Below are positions 15,426-23,495 of a stretch of 23,928 nucleotides of DNA, piece by piece (positions within the stretch are counted from its first letter, which is position 1; every line of letters starts with the position of its first letter). The stretch covers positions 1-23,928 of the forward strand of contig CAMLJY010000079.1 in NCBI GenBank assembly GCA_946480465.1, in the 5' to 3' direction. Made by a program: the position numbers and the translations under genes. The stretch is from an uncultured Burkholderiales bacterium (lineage in GTDB: Bacteria > Pseudomonadota > Gammaproteobacteria > Burkholderiales > Burkholderiaceae). The notes beneath the pieces were generated by a model that ran no database searches, had not been told where the DNA came from, and was given only the letters and a program-made list of their open reading frames with translations.

Positions 15426-16253
15426 ATGTCCTGCATCGACCGCTTCTTCGCCCATGCCAACCAACTGCCGGCGCTGCCGGAAGTGGCGCACCGCCTGCTG
15501 GATTGCTTCCGGCGCGAGGACGTGTCGCTGGTCGAACTCTCCGAGCTGATTTCGCGCGATTCGGCGCTGGCCGCGCGGGTGCTGAGGCTGGCCAATTCGG
15601 CGCGCTACGGCACACGGCGCCGCGTGGCGCACCTGCCGGACGCCGCGGCGATGATCGGCCTGGACGGCCTGCGCGGCCTGGCGCTGGCGGCCAGCCTGGT
15701 CGACGTGTTCCCGCGCCCGCGCGGCTTCGATCGCCAGCGCTTCTGGCGCCAGAACCTGGCCACCGCCGGCAACGCCCGCAGCCTGGCGCTGGTGCTCGAC
15801 CACGATGCCGCGCTGGCCGAGGTCGCCGGCCTGCTGCTGCGCAGCGGCCAGGTGCTGATGCTGATGGCCGAGCCGGGGCTGGTCGCGCTGGTCGAATCGC
15901 TGGCCGGCGCGCCCGACAGCGTGTTCACGCTGGAACGCGAGCACTTCGGCTGCACGCATGCCGAGGTCTCGGCCGAGCTGGCCGCGCGCTGGCACCTGCC
16001 GCTGGAGCTGGTGGATGCGCTGTACACGGCCGGCAATCCGCTGGCGGCCGAGCCCTTCTCGCCGCTGGGCGGCCTGCTGCGCCTGGCCAGCCTGCTGGCC
16101 GACGCCGGCGAGGACGGCCTCGACCGCGCGCAAGCCGCCAGCCTGGCGCAGGCCGGCCTGCTGGCCCGCCTCCAGCTGACCCCGGAAATCCTGCAGGCCC
16201 GCCTGCTGCCCCACGAACAACTGGTGGCCCCCGCGGACGAGATCCCCGCCTGA
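15426..16253 (+). CDS. HDOD-domain signalling protein
   Basis: 275-residue soluble protein made almost entirely of an HDOD domain (about 13-205). The recognisable core is LPALPEVAHRLLDCF, then LVELSELISRDSALAARVLR, then LANSARYGTRRRVAHLPDAA with MIGLDGLRGLALAASL. HDOD proteins are non-catalytic relatives of HD hydrolases and often sit in c-di-GMP or chemotaxis regulation; no metal-binding HD pair typical of a phosphodiesterase was identified. It lies 104 bp after fliR and 88 bp before a GGDEF/EAL gene, same strand, so a link to motility or c-di-GMP control is likely. The exact partner cannot be told from sequence. The start is the first reasonable ATG. Confidence 0.9.
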   Translation: MSCIDRFFAHANQLPALPEVAHRLLDCFRREDVSLVELSELISRDSALAARVLRLANSARYGTRRRVAHLPDAAAMIGLDGLRGLALAASLVDVFPRPRGFDRQRFWRQNLATAGNARSLALVLDHDAALAEVAGLLLRSGQVLMLMAEPGLVALVESLAGAPDSVFTLEREHFGCTHAEVSAELAARWHLPLELVDALYTAGNPLAAEPFSPLGGLLRLASLLADAGEDGLDRAQAASLAQAGLLARLQLTPEILQARLLPHEQLVAPADEIPA

Positions 16254-16341
16254 CCGCCACGCTCCGGCGCCTCGTGACGAAGTTCACGCCCACGGTCCGC
16301 CGCGCCCTCGAGTTCCAGCGGGCGCCGCCGATAAGCGCCGG

Positions 16342-18177
16342 ATGCTGATGGCCGCTGCAGTGCTGGCGGGGATCGTCGCCGGCCTCTTGCTCGCCCGGGT
16401 GTGGCGACCGGCGCTGCGGCACGTCCGCCGGCGCTGGCGCGGCTTCGGCGCTTCCACGCTCGATGCAGGCCTGCCGGAGCCGCCCGAGGCGCCCACCGCC
16501 AACGTGCGCGAGGCCCTGAGCGAACAGGGCCGCATCCTCGAGATGATCGCCACCCGGGCCCCGCTGCCCGAGGTGCTGGATCGCCTGGTGCAACTCGCCG
16601 AATCGCAGCTCGACGGCCAGCACGTGGCCATCGTGCTGCCCGACGGCGCCACGCTGCCGGCGCCCGGTTGCCAGGTCTGCTGGTCGGCGCCGATCGTCTC
16701 GCACAACGAGGCGGTGCTGGGCAGCGTCGTCGTCCAGGGCGCCGTGCCGCGCCTGCCCACCGCGCACGAACGGCACGGCGTGGAAGCCGTCGCCCGGCTG
16801 GCCGGCATCGCCATCGAGCGCCAGCGCTCCGAGCAGCGCATCCGCCACATGGCGCACCACGACGAGCTGACCGGCCTGCCCAACCGCGCGCTGCTGAACG
16901 ACCGCCTGGCCCAGGCCCTGGGCCAGGCGGGCCGCACCGGGCGGCCGCTGGCGCTGCTGTTCCTGGACCTCGATGGTTTCAAGTACATCAACGACAGCCT
17001 CGGCCACCAGGTGGGCGACCGGCTGCTGCGCACCGTGGCCGCGCGCCTGCAGGGCATCGTCCGCAGCGGCGACACGGTGGCGCGGCTGGGTGGCGACGAA
17101 TTCGTCGTGATGCTGGTGGACCTGGAGCAGGCGGGCGACGCCGCCGCCGTCGCCCACACCATCGTGCAGGCCGTGTCGCGGCCACTGCGTGCCGACGAAC
17201 GCACGCTGCACGTCACCGCCAGCCTGGGCGTGGCCACCTTCCCGGCCGATGGCGACAGCGCCGAGCTGTTGCTGAAGCACGCCGACGCCGCCATGTACCG
17301 CGCCAAGGCCCACGGCCGCAATGGCGTGCAGTGCTACACGCGCGACATGGGCCAGCAGGCGCACCAGCGGGTGGAGCTGCAGAGCGCGCTGCGGCTGGCG
17401 GTCGAGCACGGCCAGTTCGAGCTGCACTACCAGCCGCAGTGCGCGCCCGGCTCCGGCCGCATCGTCGCGGTCGAGGCGCTGATCCGCTGGCCGCACCCGC
17501 AGCTGGGCCTGGTCAGCCCGGACCGCTTCATCCCGCTGGCCGAGGAAACCGGCCTCATCGCGCCCATCGGCCGCTGGGTGCTGCGCACCGCCTGCCGGCA
17601 GCTGCAGGCCTGGCACGCGGCGGGCCACACCCGGCTGGTGATGGCGGTCAACCTCTCCGCCCGCCAGTTCCTGGCCCACGACATTCCGCAGCTGGTGCGC
17701 GAAGCGCTGGAAGAGCATGGCCTGCCCGCGGCCGCGCTGGAGCTGGAGCTGACCGAGACCGCGCTGATGCACAACACCGACGCGGTGCGCGCGACGCTGC
17801 AGGCGCTGAAGGAATTGGGCGTGGTGCTGGCGCTGGACGACTTCGGCACCGGCTACTCCAGCCTCAACCACCTGCGCCGCTTCCCCATCGACGCGATCAA
17901 GATCGACAAGTCCTTCACCGCCGAGATGGCCAGCAGCGAGGACACCACGGCCATCGTGCGGGCCATCGTGGCGATGGCGCGCTCGCTGGGCGTGCAGACC
18001 GTCGCCGAGGGCGTCGAGAACGAAGCGCAGATGCGCTTCCTGGCAGCGCTGCAATGCGACCGGGTGCAGGGCTACCACCTCGGCCGGCCGCAGCCCGCGG
18101 CCGAGCTGACGCCGCGCCTGGGTCTGCCCGACCAGGCCCCGGCCTGCGACCTGCTGCTGGAGTCCGCGGCGCCCTGA
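16342..18177 (+). CDS. Membrane-anchored GGDEF/EAL protein (c-di-GMP synthesis and breakdown)
   Basis: 611 residues. An N-terminal hydrophobic helix (about 3-19) anchors it with both catalytic domains in the cytoplasm. Residues ~60-165 form a shortened GAF-like domain (QGRILEMIATRAPLPEVLDR, then CWSAPIVSHNEAVLGS and ARLAGIAIERQR). The GGDEF domain has HHDELTGLPNRALL, LFLDLDGFKYIND and an intact GGDEF at 250-254, with an RxxD inhibitory site RSGD at 241-244. The EAL domain has EALIRW (378-383), VNLSARQF, ELTE (469-472), DDFGTGYSSL (499-508), KIDKSF, AEGVE and QGYHLGRP, so the phosphodiesterase residues are all present. Both activities are possible; which dominates cannot be told. It is a paralogue of the next gene. 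Confidence 0.95.
   Translation: MLMAAAVLAGIVAGLLLARVWRPALRHVRRRWRGFGASTLDAGLPEPPEAPTANVREALSEQGRILEMIATRAPLPEVLDRLVQLAESQLDGQHVAIVLPDGATLPAPGCQVCWSAPIVSHNEAVLGSVVVQGAVPRLPTAHERHGVEAVARLAGIAIERQRSEQRIRHMAHHDELTGLPNRALLNDRLAQALGQAGRTGRPLALLFLDLDGFKYINDSLGHQVGDRLLRTVAARLQGIVRSGDTVARLGGDEFVVMLVDLEQAGDAAAVAHTIVQAVSRPLRADERTLHVTASLGVATFPADGDSAELLLKHADAAMYRAKAHGRNGVQCYTRDMGQQAHQRVELQSALRLAVEHGQFELHYQPQCAPGSGRIVAVEALIRWPHPQLGLVSPDRFIPLAEETGLIAPIGRWVLRTACRQLQAWHAAGHTRLVMAVNLSARQFLAHDIPQLVREALEEHGLPAAALELELTETALMHNTDAVRATLQALKELGVVLALDDFGTGYSSLNHLRRFPIDAIKIDKSFTAEMASSEDTTAIVRAIVAMARSLGVQTVAEGVENEAQMRFLAALQCDRVQGYHLGRPQPAAELTPRLGLPDQAPACDLLLESAAP
16791..16920 (+). repeat. Direct repeat copy A (shared with the next GGDEF gene)
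   Basis: 130 bp covering the end of the GAF-like domain and the start of GGDEF. It matches 19441-19570 with three mismatches, while flanking coding sequence is clearly more diverged. This suggests recent duplication with gene conversion or strong local constraint. Confidence 0.8.
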
Positions 18178-18196
18178 GAGCCTGAGTGCCACGCGG

Positions 18197-18228
18197 CGCG
18201 CCAATTTGGCGCGGATCCGCCCCTTTTT
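18197..18228 (+). terminator. Palindrome with following T-run after the GGDEF/EAL gene
   Basis: CGCGCCAA-t-TTGGCGCG (18197-18213) is a perfect 8-bp dyad 19 nt after the stop. It runs into a second palindrome, GCGGATCCGC (18211-18220), and then CCCC and five T residues (18224-18228). The second hairpin plus T-run fits a short intrinsic terminator, or the first may be a protein-binding site. A TTG that could serve as a start for the next gene falls inside it. Confidence 0.4.
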
Positions 18229-18230
18229 GA

Positions 18231-18258
18231 TAAACAGCAAAACTGAACGCGTCGCTAA
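18231..18258 (+). promoter_or_regulatory. Possible sigma-28 (FliA)-type promoter
   Basis: TAAA (18231-18234), 16 nt, then GTCGCTAA (18251-18258), compared with the FliA consensus TAAA-N15-GCCGATAA. Six of eight -10 positions match and the spacing is one base too long. It lies in an AT-rich island unlike the surrounding DNA, before a diguanylate cyclase gene beside the flagellar cluster. If real, transcription would begin near 18265 and favour the TTG at 18287 as start of the next gene. Confidence 0.3.
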
Positions 18259-18259
18259 A

Positions 18260-20017
18260 GTGGTGCACCCAACGAGCGCCATCTTGCGATCCCTGTTCTC
18301 CCGCCTGCCGGCGCTGCCGGCCCCCGGGTTGCCGCAATCGCTGCGCAGCCAGTTCATGCTTGGCATCACGGCGCTTTCGCTGCTGATCGTCGCCATCGGC
18401 ATGGCCGGCGTGTACACGCTGCGCAACGGCAGCACCGCCGCGCAGCGCCTGGCCGAGCAGCAGCGGGAACAGGCCGAACAGTCGCAACGCACCGCACTGC
18501 ACCTGCGCGCAGCCGAGCGCGAACTGGAGCGCCTGCTCAGCGCCGCCACGGCCGCGCAAGCCGAACGCAGCCATGCCGCGCTGATCGACCAGATCCGCGG
18601 CCTGGAACAGCTGCTGGGCGCCGGCCCGCCGGCCGCCGGGGAAGCGCCGCACGCCGGCGTGCTGGCCGATGCGCGGCAATTGCGCGCCAGCGTCGAGCAC
18701 CTGCGCGCGCTGCAGCGCGCGGCCGGGGATGGCAACGACACCCTGCCCGCGCCCGCCGAGGCGCGGCGCATCGCCGCCCAGCATGCCGAGGTGCTGCTGC
18801 GCAGCGAGGCACTCGTGGCCGGCGTGCTGCAGCACGAGGCCGGGCGCGAGCAGGCCTACCGCGAGGCGCTGGGCTCGCTGGTCGACCACTCGGTGGGCAA
18901 CCAGCGCGGCATCGTGCTGCTGCTGGTCATCGCGCTGCTGTTCACCTGGATGGTGGCCAGCCTCTTCCTCGGCCGCCACCTGCTGTCGCGCCTGCAGCAG
19001 GTCAGCCGCCACCTGCGCGGCGACGATGGACCGCGGATCCCGCTGTCCGAGCTGGCCGATGGCGCTGACGAGATCGCCGACATGGCCCGCGCCGTGCGCC
19101 AGTTGCTGGCAGACCGCGAAGCGCTGCAGGCCCGCACCGCGGAACTGTCCGAGACCAAGGAGACGCTCGTCGAACACGGCCGCATCCTCGAGATGGTGGC
19201 CGAGCGCCAGCCGCTGGCAGCGGTGCTTGAGCGCCTGGTCGCGATGACGCAGGCGCGCCGTCCCGGCCTGCACGCCGCCATCCTGCCGCCCGGAGACGCC
19301 GGTGCCGTTCCGCCCGGCCTGCACCTGCTGGGCGCGGAGGCCATCCGCTCGCACGACGATGTGCTGCTCGGCTGGTTCGTGACCTGCGCCGACGCACCGC
19401 GCGAGGCGGACGTGCATGATCGCCAGGCGATCCATGCCGCCGCCCGGCTGGCCGGCATCGCCATCGAGCGCCAGCGCGCCGAGCAGCGCATCCGCCACAT
19501 GGCGCACCACGACGAACTGACCGGCCTGCCCAACCGCGCGCTGCTGAACGACCGCCTGGCGCAGGCCCTGGTACAGGCGCGCCGCGGCAGCCGGCCGCTG
19601 GGCCTGCTGTTCCTGGACCTCGACGGCTTCAAGGATGTCAACGACAGCCTGGGCCATGGCACCGGCGACCGCCTGCTGAAGTCGGTGGCCGACCGCCTGG
19701 GCAGCCTCGTTCGCGCCGGCGACACGGTGGCCCGACTGGGCGGCGACGAATTCGTCGTGATGCTCGAGAGCCTGGCGCGGGCGGACGATGCGGTGAACGT
19801 CGGCCGAGTGATCGCCCAGGCCCTGGCGCGGCCGCACCTGGTGGACGGCCATGCGCTGCACGTGACCGCCAGCATCGGAATCGCCACCTTCCCCGACGAC
19901 GGCGACGACGCCGACACGCTGCTGTCGCATGCCGACGCGGCGATGTACCGCGCCAAGGCCGCTGCCGCGCGGCGCCGCGGGCGAACCACGGCAGCGGGCT
20001 TGCAGCCGGCCACCTGA
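18260..20017 (+). CDS. Transmembrane sensor diguanylate cyclase (periplasmic helical domain, HAMP, mini-GAF, GGDEF)
   Basis: Predicted c-di-GMP synthase of about 585 residues. Two transmembrane helices (FMLGITALSLLIVAIGMAGV and GIVLLLVIALLFTWMVASLF) flank a ~150-residue periplasmic region that is mostly helical, as in four-helix-bundle sensors. A HAMP-like linker (GRHLLSRLQQVSRHLRGDDG) is followed by coiled coil, a shortened GAF-like domain, and GGDEF with the motif intact at 19739-19753 and an RxxD inhibitory site (RAGD, 19712-19723). There is no EAL. The start is uncertain: TTG 18206 lies inside a palindrome, GTG 18260 or 18263 is used here, and TTG 18287 fits if the sigma-28-like promoter is real; none has a good ribosome site. 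It is paralogous to the upstream GGDEF/EAL gene. The ligand sensed is unknown. Confidence 0.9.
   Translation: MVHPTSAILRSLFSRLPALPAPGLPQSLRSQFMLGITALSLLIVAIGMAGVYTLRNGSTAAQRLAEQQREQAEQSQRTALHLRAAERELERLLSAATAAQAERSHAALIDQIRGLEQLLGAGPPAAGEAPHAGVLADARQLRASVEHLRALQRAAGDGNDTLPAPAEARRIAAQHAEVLLRSEALVAGVLQHEAGREQAYREALGSLVDHSVGNQRGIVLLLVIALLFTWMVASLFLGRHLLSRLQQVSRHLRGDDGPRIPLSELADGADEIADMARAVRQLLADREALQARTAELSETKETLVEHGRILEMVAERQPLAAVLERLVAMTQARRPGLHAAILPPGDAGAVPPGLHLLGAEAIRSHDDVLLGWFVTCADAPREADVHDRQAIHAAARLAGIAIERQRAEQRIRHMAHHDELTGLPNRALLNDRLAQALVQARRGSRPLGLLFLDLDGFKDVNDSLGHGTGDRLLKSVADRLGSLVRAGDTVARLGGDEFVVMLESLARADDAVNVGRVIAQALARPHLVDGHALHVTASIGIATFPDDGDDADTLLSHADAAMYRAKAAAARRRGRTTAAGLQPAT
19441..19570 (+). 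repeat. Direct repeat copy B (shared with the upstream GGDEF/EAL gene)
   Basis: Second copy of the 130-bp stretch at 16791-16920, with three mismatches. It ends where the two proteins diverge after the segment NRALLNDRLAQAL. Confidence 0.8.
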
Positions 20018-20168
20018 CGCCGTGACGTTCTGACACCGTCGGTGCACGTGCCGCCCCCCCAGGTGCGGCGCGCCGGCCCGGCCCGACCCGCCTCGCCTCG
20101 CCCCGTGCAGGCCCGTCCAGGCCCGGCTCGGCGCCGGCATGCCTACGCCGCCGTCGTGGCCAAAACTT

Positions 20169-20195
20169 GTATCGGCCGCTTACATCGGCTGATAC
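20169..20195. promoter_or_regulatory. 27-bp dyad upstream of the cyclase/STAND gene
   Basis: GTATCGGCCG-cttacat-CGGCTGATAC, arms matching 9 of 10. It lies in a less GC-rich stretch 86 bp before the next start codon, a normal place for an operator. No matching regulator gene is adjacent, so the binding protein is unknown. Confidence 0.4.
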
Positions 20196-20265
20196 TTCCG
20201 TGCGGCTGCTGAAGTTAGGGGGCCCCGCGCCGCATGAAACCCTTTTCTTTCGCTGGCCGCTCACC

Positions 20266-20271
20266 TAGAGT
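20266..20271 (+). promoter_or_regulatory. Possible -10 element of the cyclase/STAND gene
   Basis: TAGAGT ends 9 nt before the ATG at 20281, and a weak TTTTCT lies 17 nt upstream as a -35. Transcription would begin almost at the ATG, which also lacks a Shine-Dalgarno site, so a leaderless or near-leaderless mRNA is possible. The evidence is weak. Confidence 0.25.
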
Positions 20272-20280
20272 GCAGGCCCC

Positions 20281-23200
20281 ATGCCCCCGCCGCGATGTCC
20301 CGCCTGCAGCCGCGCCCACGCGCGCAGCCACGCCTTTTGCCCGTATTGCGGCACGCCGCTGAAGCTGCAGCCCGAACTGAAGCAGGTCAGCATGCTGTTC
20401 GCCGACCTGTGCGACTCCACGCGCCTGATCTCCGGCCGCACCCCGGAAGGCGCGCAGCAGTTCCTGCAGTCCGCGATCGGGCTGATGATGTCCAGCATCG
20501 AGGCCTTCGGCGGCACGCTCAGCCAGGACCGGGGTGATGGCGTCGTCGCCGTCTTCGGCGCCCCGCGGGCGCAGGAAGACCACGCCCTGCGCGCCGCGCT
20601 GGCCGCATTGCAGATGCAGCGCGAGGCGCAGGCCCGCGCACTGACCCTGCGCATCGGCATCCACTCCGGCGAGGCCCTGGTCAAGCTGGTGGCCGACAGC
20701 AGCGGCTCCTTCCGCGCGGCGCCCACCTTGGGCGGCACCCCGTCCGCCCCCAGCGCGCTGCGCGGCATCGACGGCAAGGCCGTGCACCTGGCCGCCCGGC
20801 TCGAGCAGCTGGCGCGCCCGGGCAGCGTGATGATCAGCCACGACACCTGGCGCCTGCTGGCCGAGCAGGTCGAAACCCGCTCGCTCGGCCTGCACGCGGT
20901 CCGTGGCTTCGACGAGCGGCTGGAACTGCACGAGCTGGTCGACGTGCAGGGGGCCTCCGCCGCCGCGCCGATGCTGCGCCGCCGCCGCATGGCGCCGCTG
21001 ATCGGCCGCGACGCCTCGATGGGCGAGCTGCTGGCCAGCGGCCGTGCCGTGCTCGCCGGCCGCCACCGCACCGTCGGCCTGCGCGGCGAGGCCGGCGTCG
21101 GCAAGTCACGCCTGCTGTCCGAGCTGTGCGACCGCGCCGCGCTCGACGGCTTCGCGTCGATCGTCGTGCACTGCCGCGCCTACCTGGCCGACAGCCCGCT
21201 GTCCGCCGCGGCCGAGCTCGCGCAGGCCCTGCTGCGCGCCGGCGGCCTGACGCCCGAAGCGCTCGGCGAGGCCACGGCGGTGCCACTGCTCAACCTGGTG
21301 GGCGGCGGCTCCGTCGACGACGAGTGGCAGAAGCTCGCGCCACGCCTGCGCCGCCAGCGCATCGGCTCGGCCCTGGAAACCCTGCTGTGCCTGCTGGCCG
21401 CCGCGCGGCCGATGTTGGTCGTGATGGAGGATTTCTTCCTCGCCGACCAGGAAAGCCAGCGCCTGATCGACGCCGTGCTGCCGCGCCTGCAGGAGGCGCG
21501 GGTGCTGGTCTGCCTGAGCTACCGCCCCGAGTTCTCGCACCGCTGGCACGACGCGCCCTGGTTCACCGAGGTCTCGCTCGCGCCGCTCAGCAGCGCCGAG
21601 ATGCAGCGCCTGGCGCTGGCGCTGCTGGGCGACGACCCCAGCCTGCGCGGCGTGCGCGACGAGCTGGTCGACCGCGCCGACGGCAAGCCCTTCTTCCTCG
21701 AGCAGCTGGCGATCAGCCTGGTCGACGACGGCACCCTGGTCGGCCCGCCGGGCGGCTACCGCATCGGCACCGTGCGCACGCAGCTGCCCGCCCCGGGCTC
21801 GATCTCGGTCGTCACCGCCGCGGTGGTCGACCGCCTGCCCAGCCCGGCCAAGGCCTGCCTGCGCGCGGCCGCGGTGCTGGGCGGGCCGATCCCGCGCGCC
21901 GACGTCGCCTTCATGACCGACCTCGCCGACGACGAGGCCGCCGCCGCGCTGCGCGCCTGCACCGACGCCGGCCTGCTGCGCGCCGCCTCCGCCGACGGCA
22001 GCGCCTACGAATTTCGCCACGCGCTCGTGCAGGACGCGGTGCTGGCTTCGCTGACCCGCGCCTCCGCCGTCGCGCTGCGCCGCGCCGCCTACGCCGCCCT
22101 GTCCGCCCAGCATGCCGACGACCCGCGCTGGACCGCCGTGCTGGCCCGCCATGCCTTCGAGGGCGAACTCTGGGCCGACGCCGCCGGCCTCTGGGCCCGC
22201 GCCATCTCGCATTCGGTGCTGCGCTCCGCCCCGCGCGACGGGCTGCGCCAGTTCCAGCTCGGCTGCCAGGCCGCGGCGCAGGTGGCCGACCCGCAGCTGC
22301 AGCAGCAGCTGGAGATGATGCTGCGCCTGGAGGTCATCGGCGCGCAGATGCCGCTGGGCCAGGTCGACGAAATGCTGGCCAACCTGGCCTGCGCCGGCGA
22401 CCTGGCCCACGCGCTGGGCGACCACCGCCGCCTCGCCTCGGTGCGGCAGCAGCATGCCCTGCTGCTGTGGATGCGCGGCCGCTACGACGAGAGCCTGGTC
22501 GAGTCCGAGGCGGCGCTGCAGGCCGGCCACGCCACCGACCGCCGCGTGCTGCTGCTGGCCGCGGGCATGGTGAAGGTGCTCAGCTTCCACGGCCTGGGCC
22601 GCTACGCCGAGGCCGCCGATCTGGTGCGCCAGGTGCGGCACGACTATGCGGACGAAGTCTCCGCCGCCACCATCCCGCCCGGCTGGGCGACGCTGCCCGG
22701 CGTCAACCTGCAGGCCTTCCTGGCCAGCGCGCTGTGGTCGATGGACGAGGTGGACGGCGCGGTGGATGCCTGCAACGAGGGCTACCGCCAGCTGGGACGC
22801 CAGGACCACCCCTACTCGCGCGGCCTGATCGATTTCGTGCAGGCGCAGATCTGGCTCGAGCGCGGCCGCGCCGCCGACGCCGAAGTCCTGATGGCCGAAG
22901 CCGTGCAGATGTGCATCCGCTGCGACATCCCGATGCTCTATCCCTGCGTCGCTGCGCTGCTGGGCGGCGCCATGGCGCTGAACGGCCGGCCGGCGGAAGC
23001 GATCGGCCTGCTGAGCAAGGCGCTCGACAGCGGCACCGCATCAGCAGGCGGCACCTACGGCGAATTCTTCCTGCTGCACTGGCTCTCGGTGGCGCTGCTG
23101 TGCGCCGGCCGCGAGGAAGAAGCCGAACGCCGCGCCACCCAGGCCCTGCGCTTCGCCATCGAAGGCTCGCAGTTCGGCCACGCGGTGCATGCCCGGCTGC

Positions 23201-23379
23201 AAAGCGGCGAAGCCCTGGCCGCCCTGGGCCGCGTACCCGAGGCCCTGCGCACCCTGGAAGCCGCCCAAAACTACGCCCGCCGCCACGGCATGCCCTTCTG
23301 CGAACGGCTGGCCGCACGTCGCATCGCCGAAGTACGCGCGGGGCATGCGCTGGCGCATCCGGCGTTGCGGGAGCGGTAG
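20281..23379 (+). CDS. Zinc-ribbon, class III cyclase-like, STAND-ATPase, TPR-like signalling protein
   Basis: 1032-residue cytoplasmic multidomain protein. A zinc ribbon comes first (C6, C9, C20, C23). A class III nucleotide cyclase domain spans about 35-200, with metal-ligand positions D42 (FADLCDST) and D86 (GDG), LRIGIHSGEAL, and VHLAARLEQLA. An AAA/STAND ATPase starts near 238 (PLIGRD), with Walker A GEAGVGKS (269-276) and a Walker-B-like LVVMED (379-384). The C-terminal half (from about 600) is helical, with TPR-like repeats. Some substrate-binding positions of the cyclase are unusual: Gln in place of the adenine-contacting Lys, Gly162 where a specificity Asp/Thr is common, and His169 for Asn. 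Cyclase activity is therefore unproven. This resembles AAA-containing cyclase/regulator proteins that act as large sensors. The ATG at 20281 is the first possible start. Confidence 0.9.
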   Translation: MPPPRCPACSRAHARSHAFCPYCGTPLKLQPELKQVSMLFADLCDSTRLISGRTPEGAQQFLQSAIGLMMSSIEAFGGTLSQDRGDGVVAVFGAPRAQEDHALRAALAALQMQREAQARALTLRIGIHSGEALVKLVADSSGSFRAAPTLGGTPSAPSALRGIDGKAVHLAARLEQLARPGSVMISHDTWRLLAEQVETRSLGLHAVRGFDERLELHELVDVQGASAAAPMLRRRRMAPLIGRDASMGELLASGRAVLAGRHRTVGLRGEAGVGKSRLLSELCDRAALDGFASIVVHCRAYLADSPLSAAAELAQALLRAGGLTPEALGEATAVPLLNLVGGGSVDDEWQKLAPRLRRQRIGSALETLLCLLAAARPMLVVMEDFFLADQESQRLIDAVLPRLQEARVLVCLSYRPEFSHRWHDAPWFTEVSLAPLSSAEMQRLALALLGDDPSLRGVRDELVDRADGKPFFLEQLAISLVDDGTLVGPPGGYRIGTVRTQLPAPGSISVVTAAVVDRLPSPAKACLRAAAVLGGPIPRADVAFMTDLADDEAAAALRACTDAGLLRAASADGSAYEFRHALVQDAVLASLTRASAVALRRAAYAALSAQHADDPRWTAVLARHAFEGELWADAAGLWARAISHSVLRSAPRDGLRQFQLGCQAAAQVADPQLQQQLEMMLRLEVIGAQMPLGQVDEMLANLACAGDLAHALGDHRRLASVRQQHALLLWMRGRYDESLVESEAALQAGHATDRRVLLLAAGMVKVLSFHGLGRYAEAADLVRQVRHDYADEVSAATIPPGWATLPGVNLQAFLASALWSMDEVDGAVDACNEGYRQLGRQDHPYSRGLIDFVQAQIWLERGRAADAEVLMAEAVQMCIRCDIPMLYPCVAALLGGAMALNGRPAEAIGLLSKALDSGTASAGGTYGEFFLLHWLSVALLCAGREEEAERRATQALRFAIEGSQFGHAVHARLQSGEALAALGRVPEALRTLEAAQNYARRHGMPFCERLAARRIAEVRAGHALAHPALRER

Positions 23380-23411
23380 GCACGATCTCCTGCGAAACGC
23401 AGCCGCTGCGC

Positions 23412-23437
23412 AAGCCGCTGGTTCCGTCTGGCGGCTT
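23412..23437 (+). terminator. Candidate terminator after the cyclase/STAND gene
   Basis: AAGCCGC-N12-GCGGCTT, a perfect 7-bp stem with a 12-nt loop, followed by one more T and then C. It lies 32 nt after the stop codon. The arms are the same sequence type as the hairpin after fliR. Confidence 0.35.
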
Positions 23438-23495
23438 TCGGCCCGGTGCTGTCCTTGATGTGTGTGTTGTTTGACTTGCGGCGTGTGGAGCGCCC

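Noticed and set aside
18206..18259. TTG at 18206 as start of the sensor diguanylate cyclase
   Set aside because: It falls inside a perfect palindrome and before a possible promoter, with no ribosome site; later starts are more plausible.
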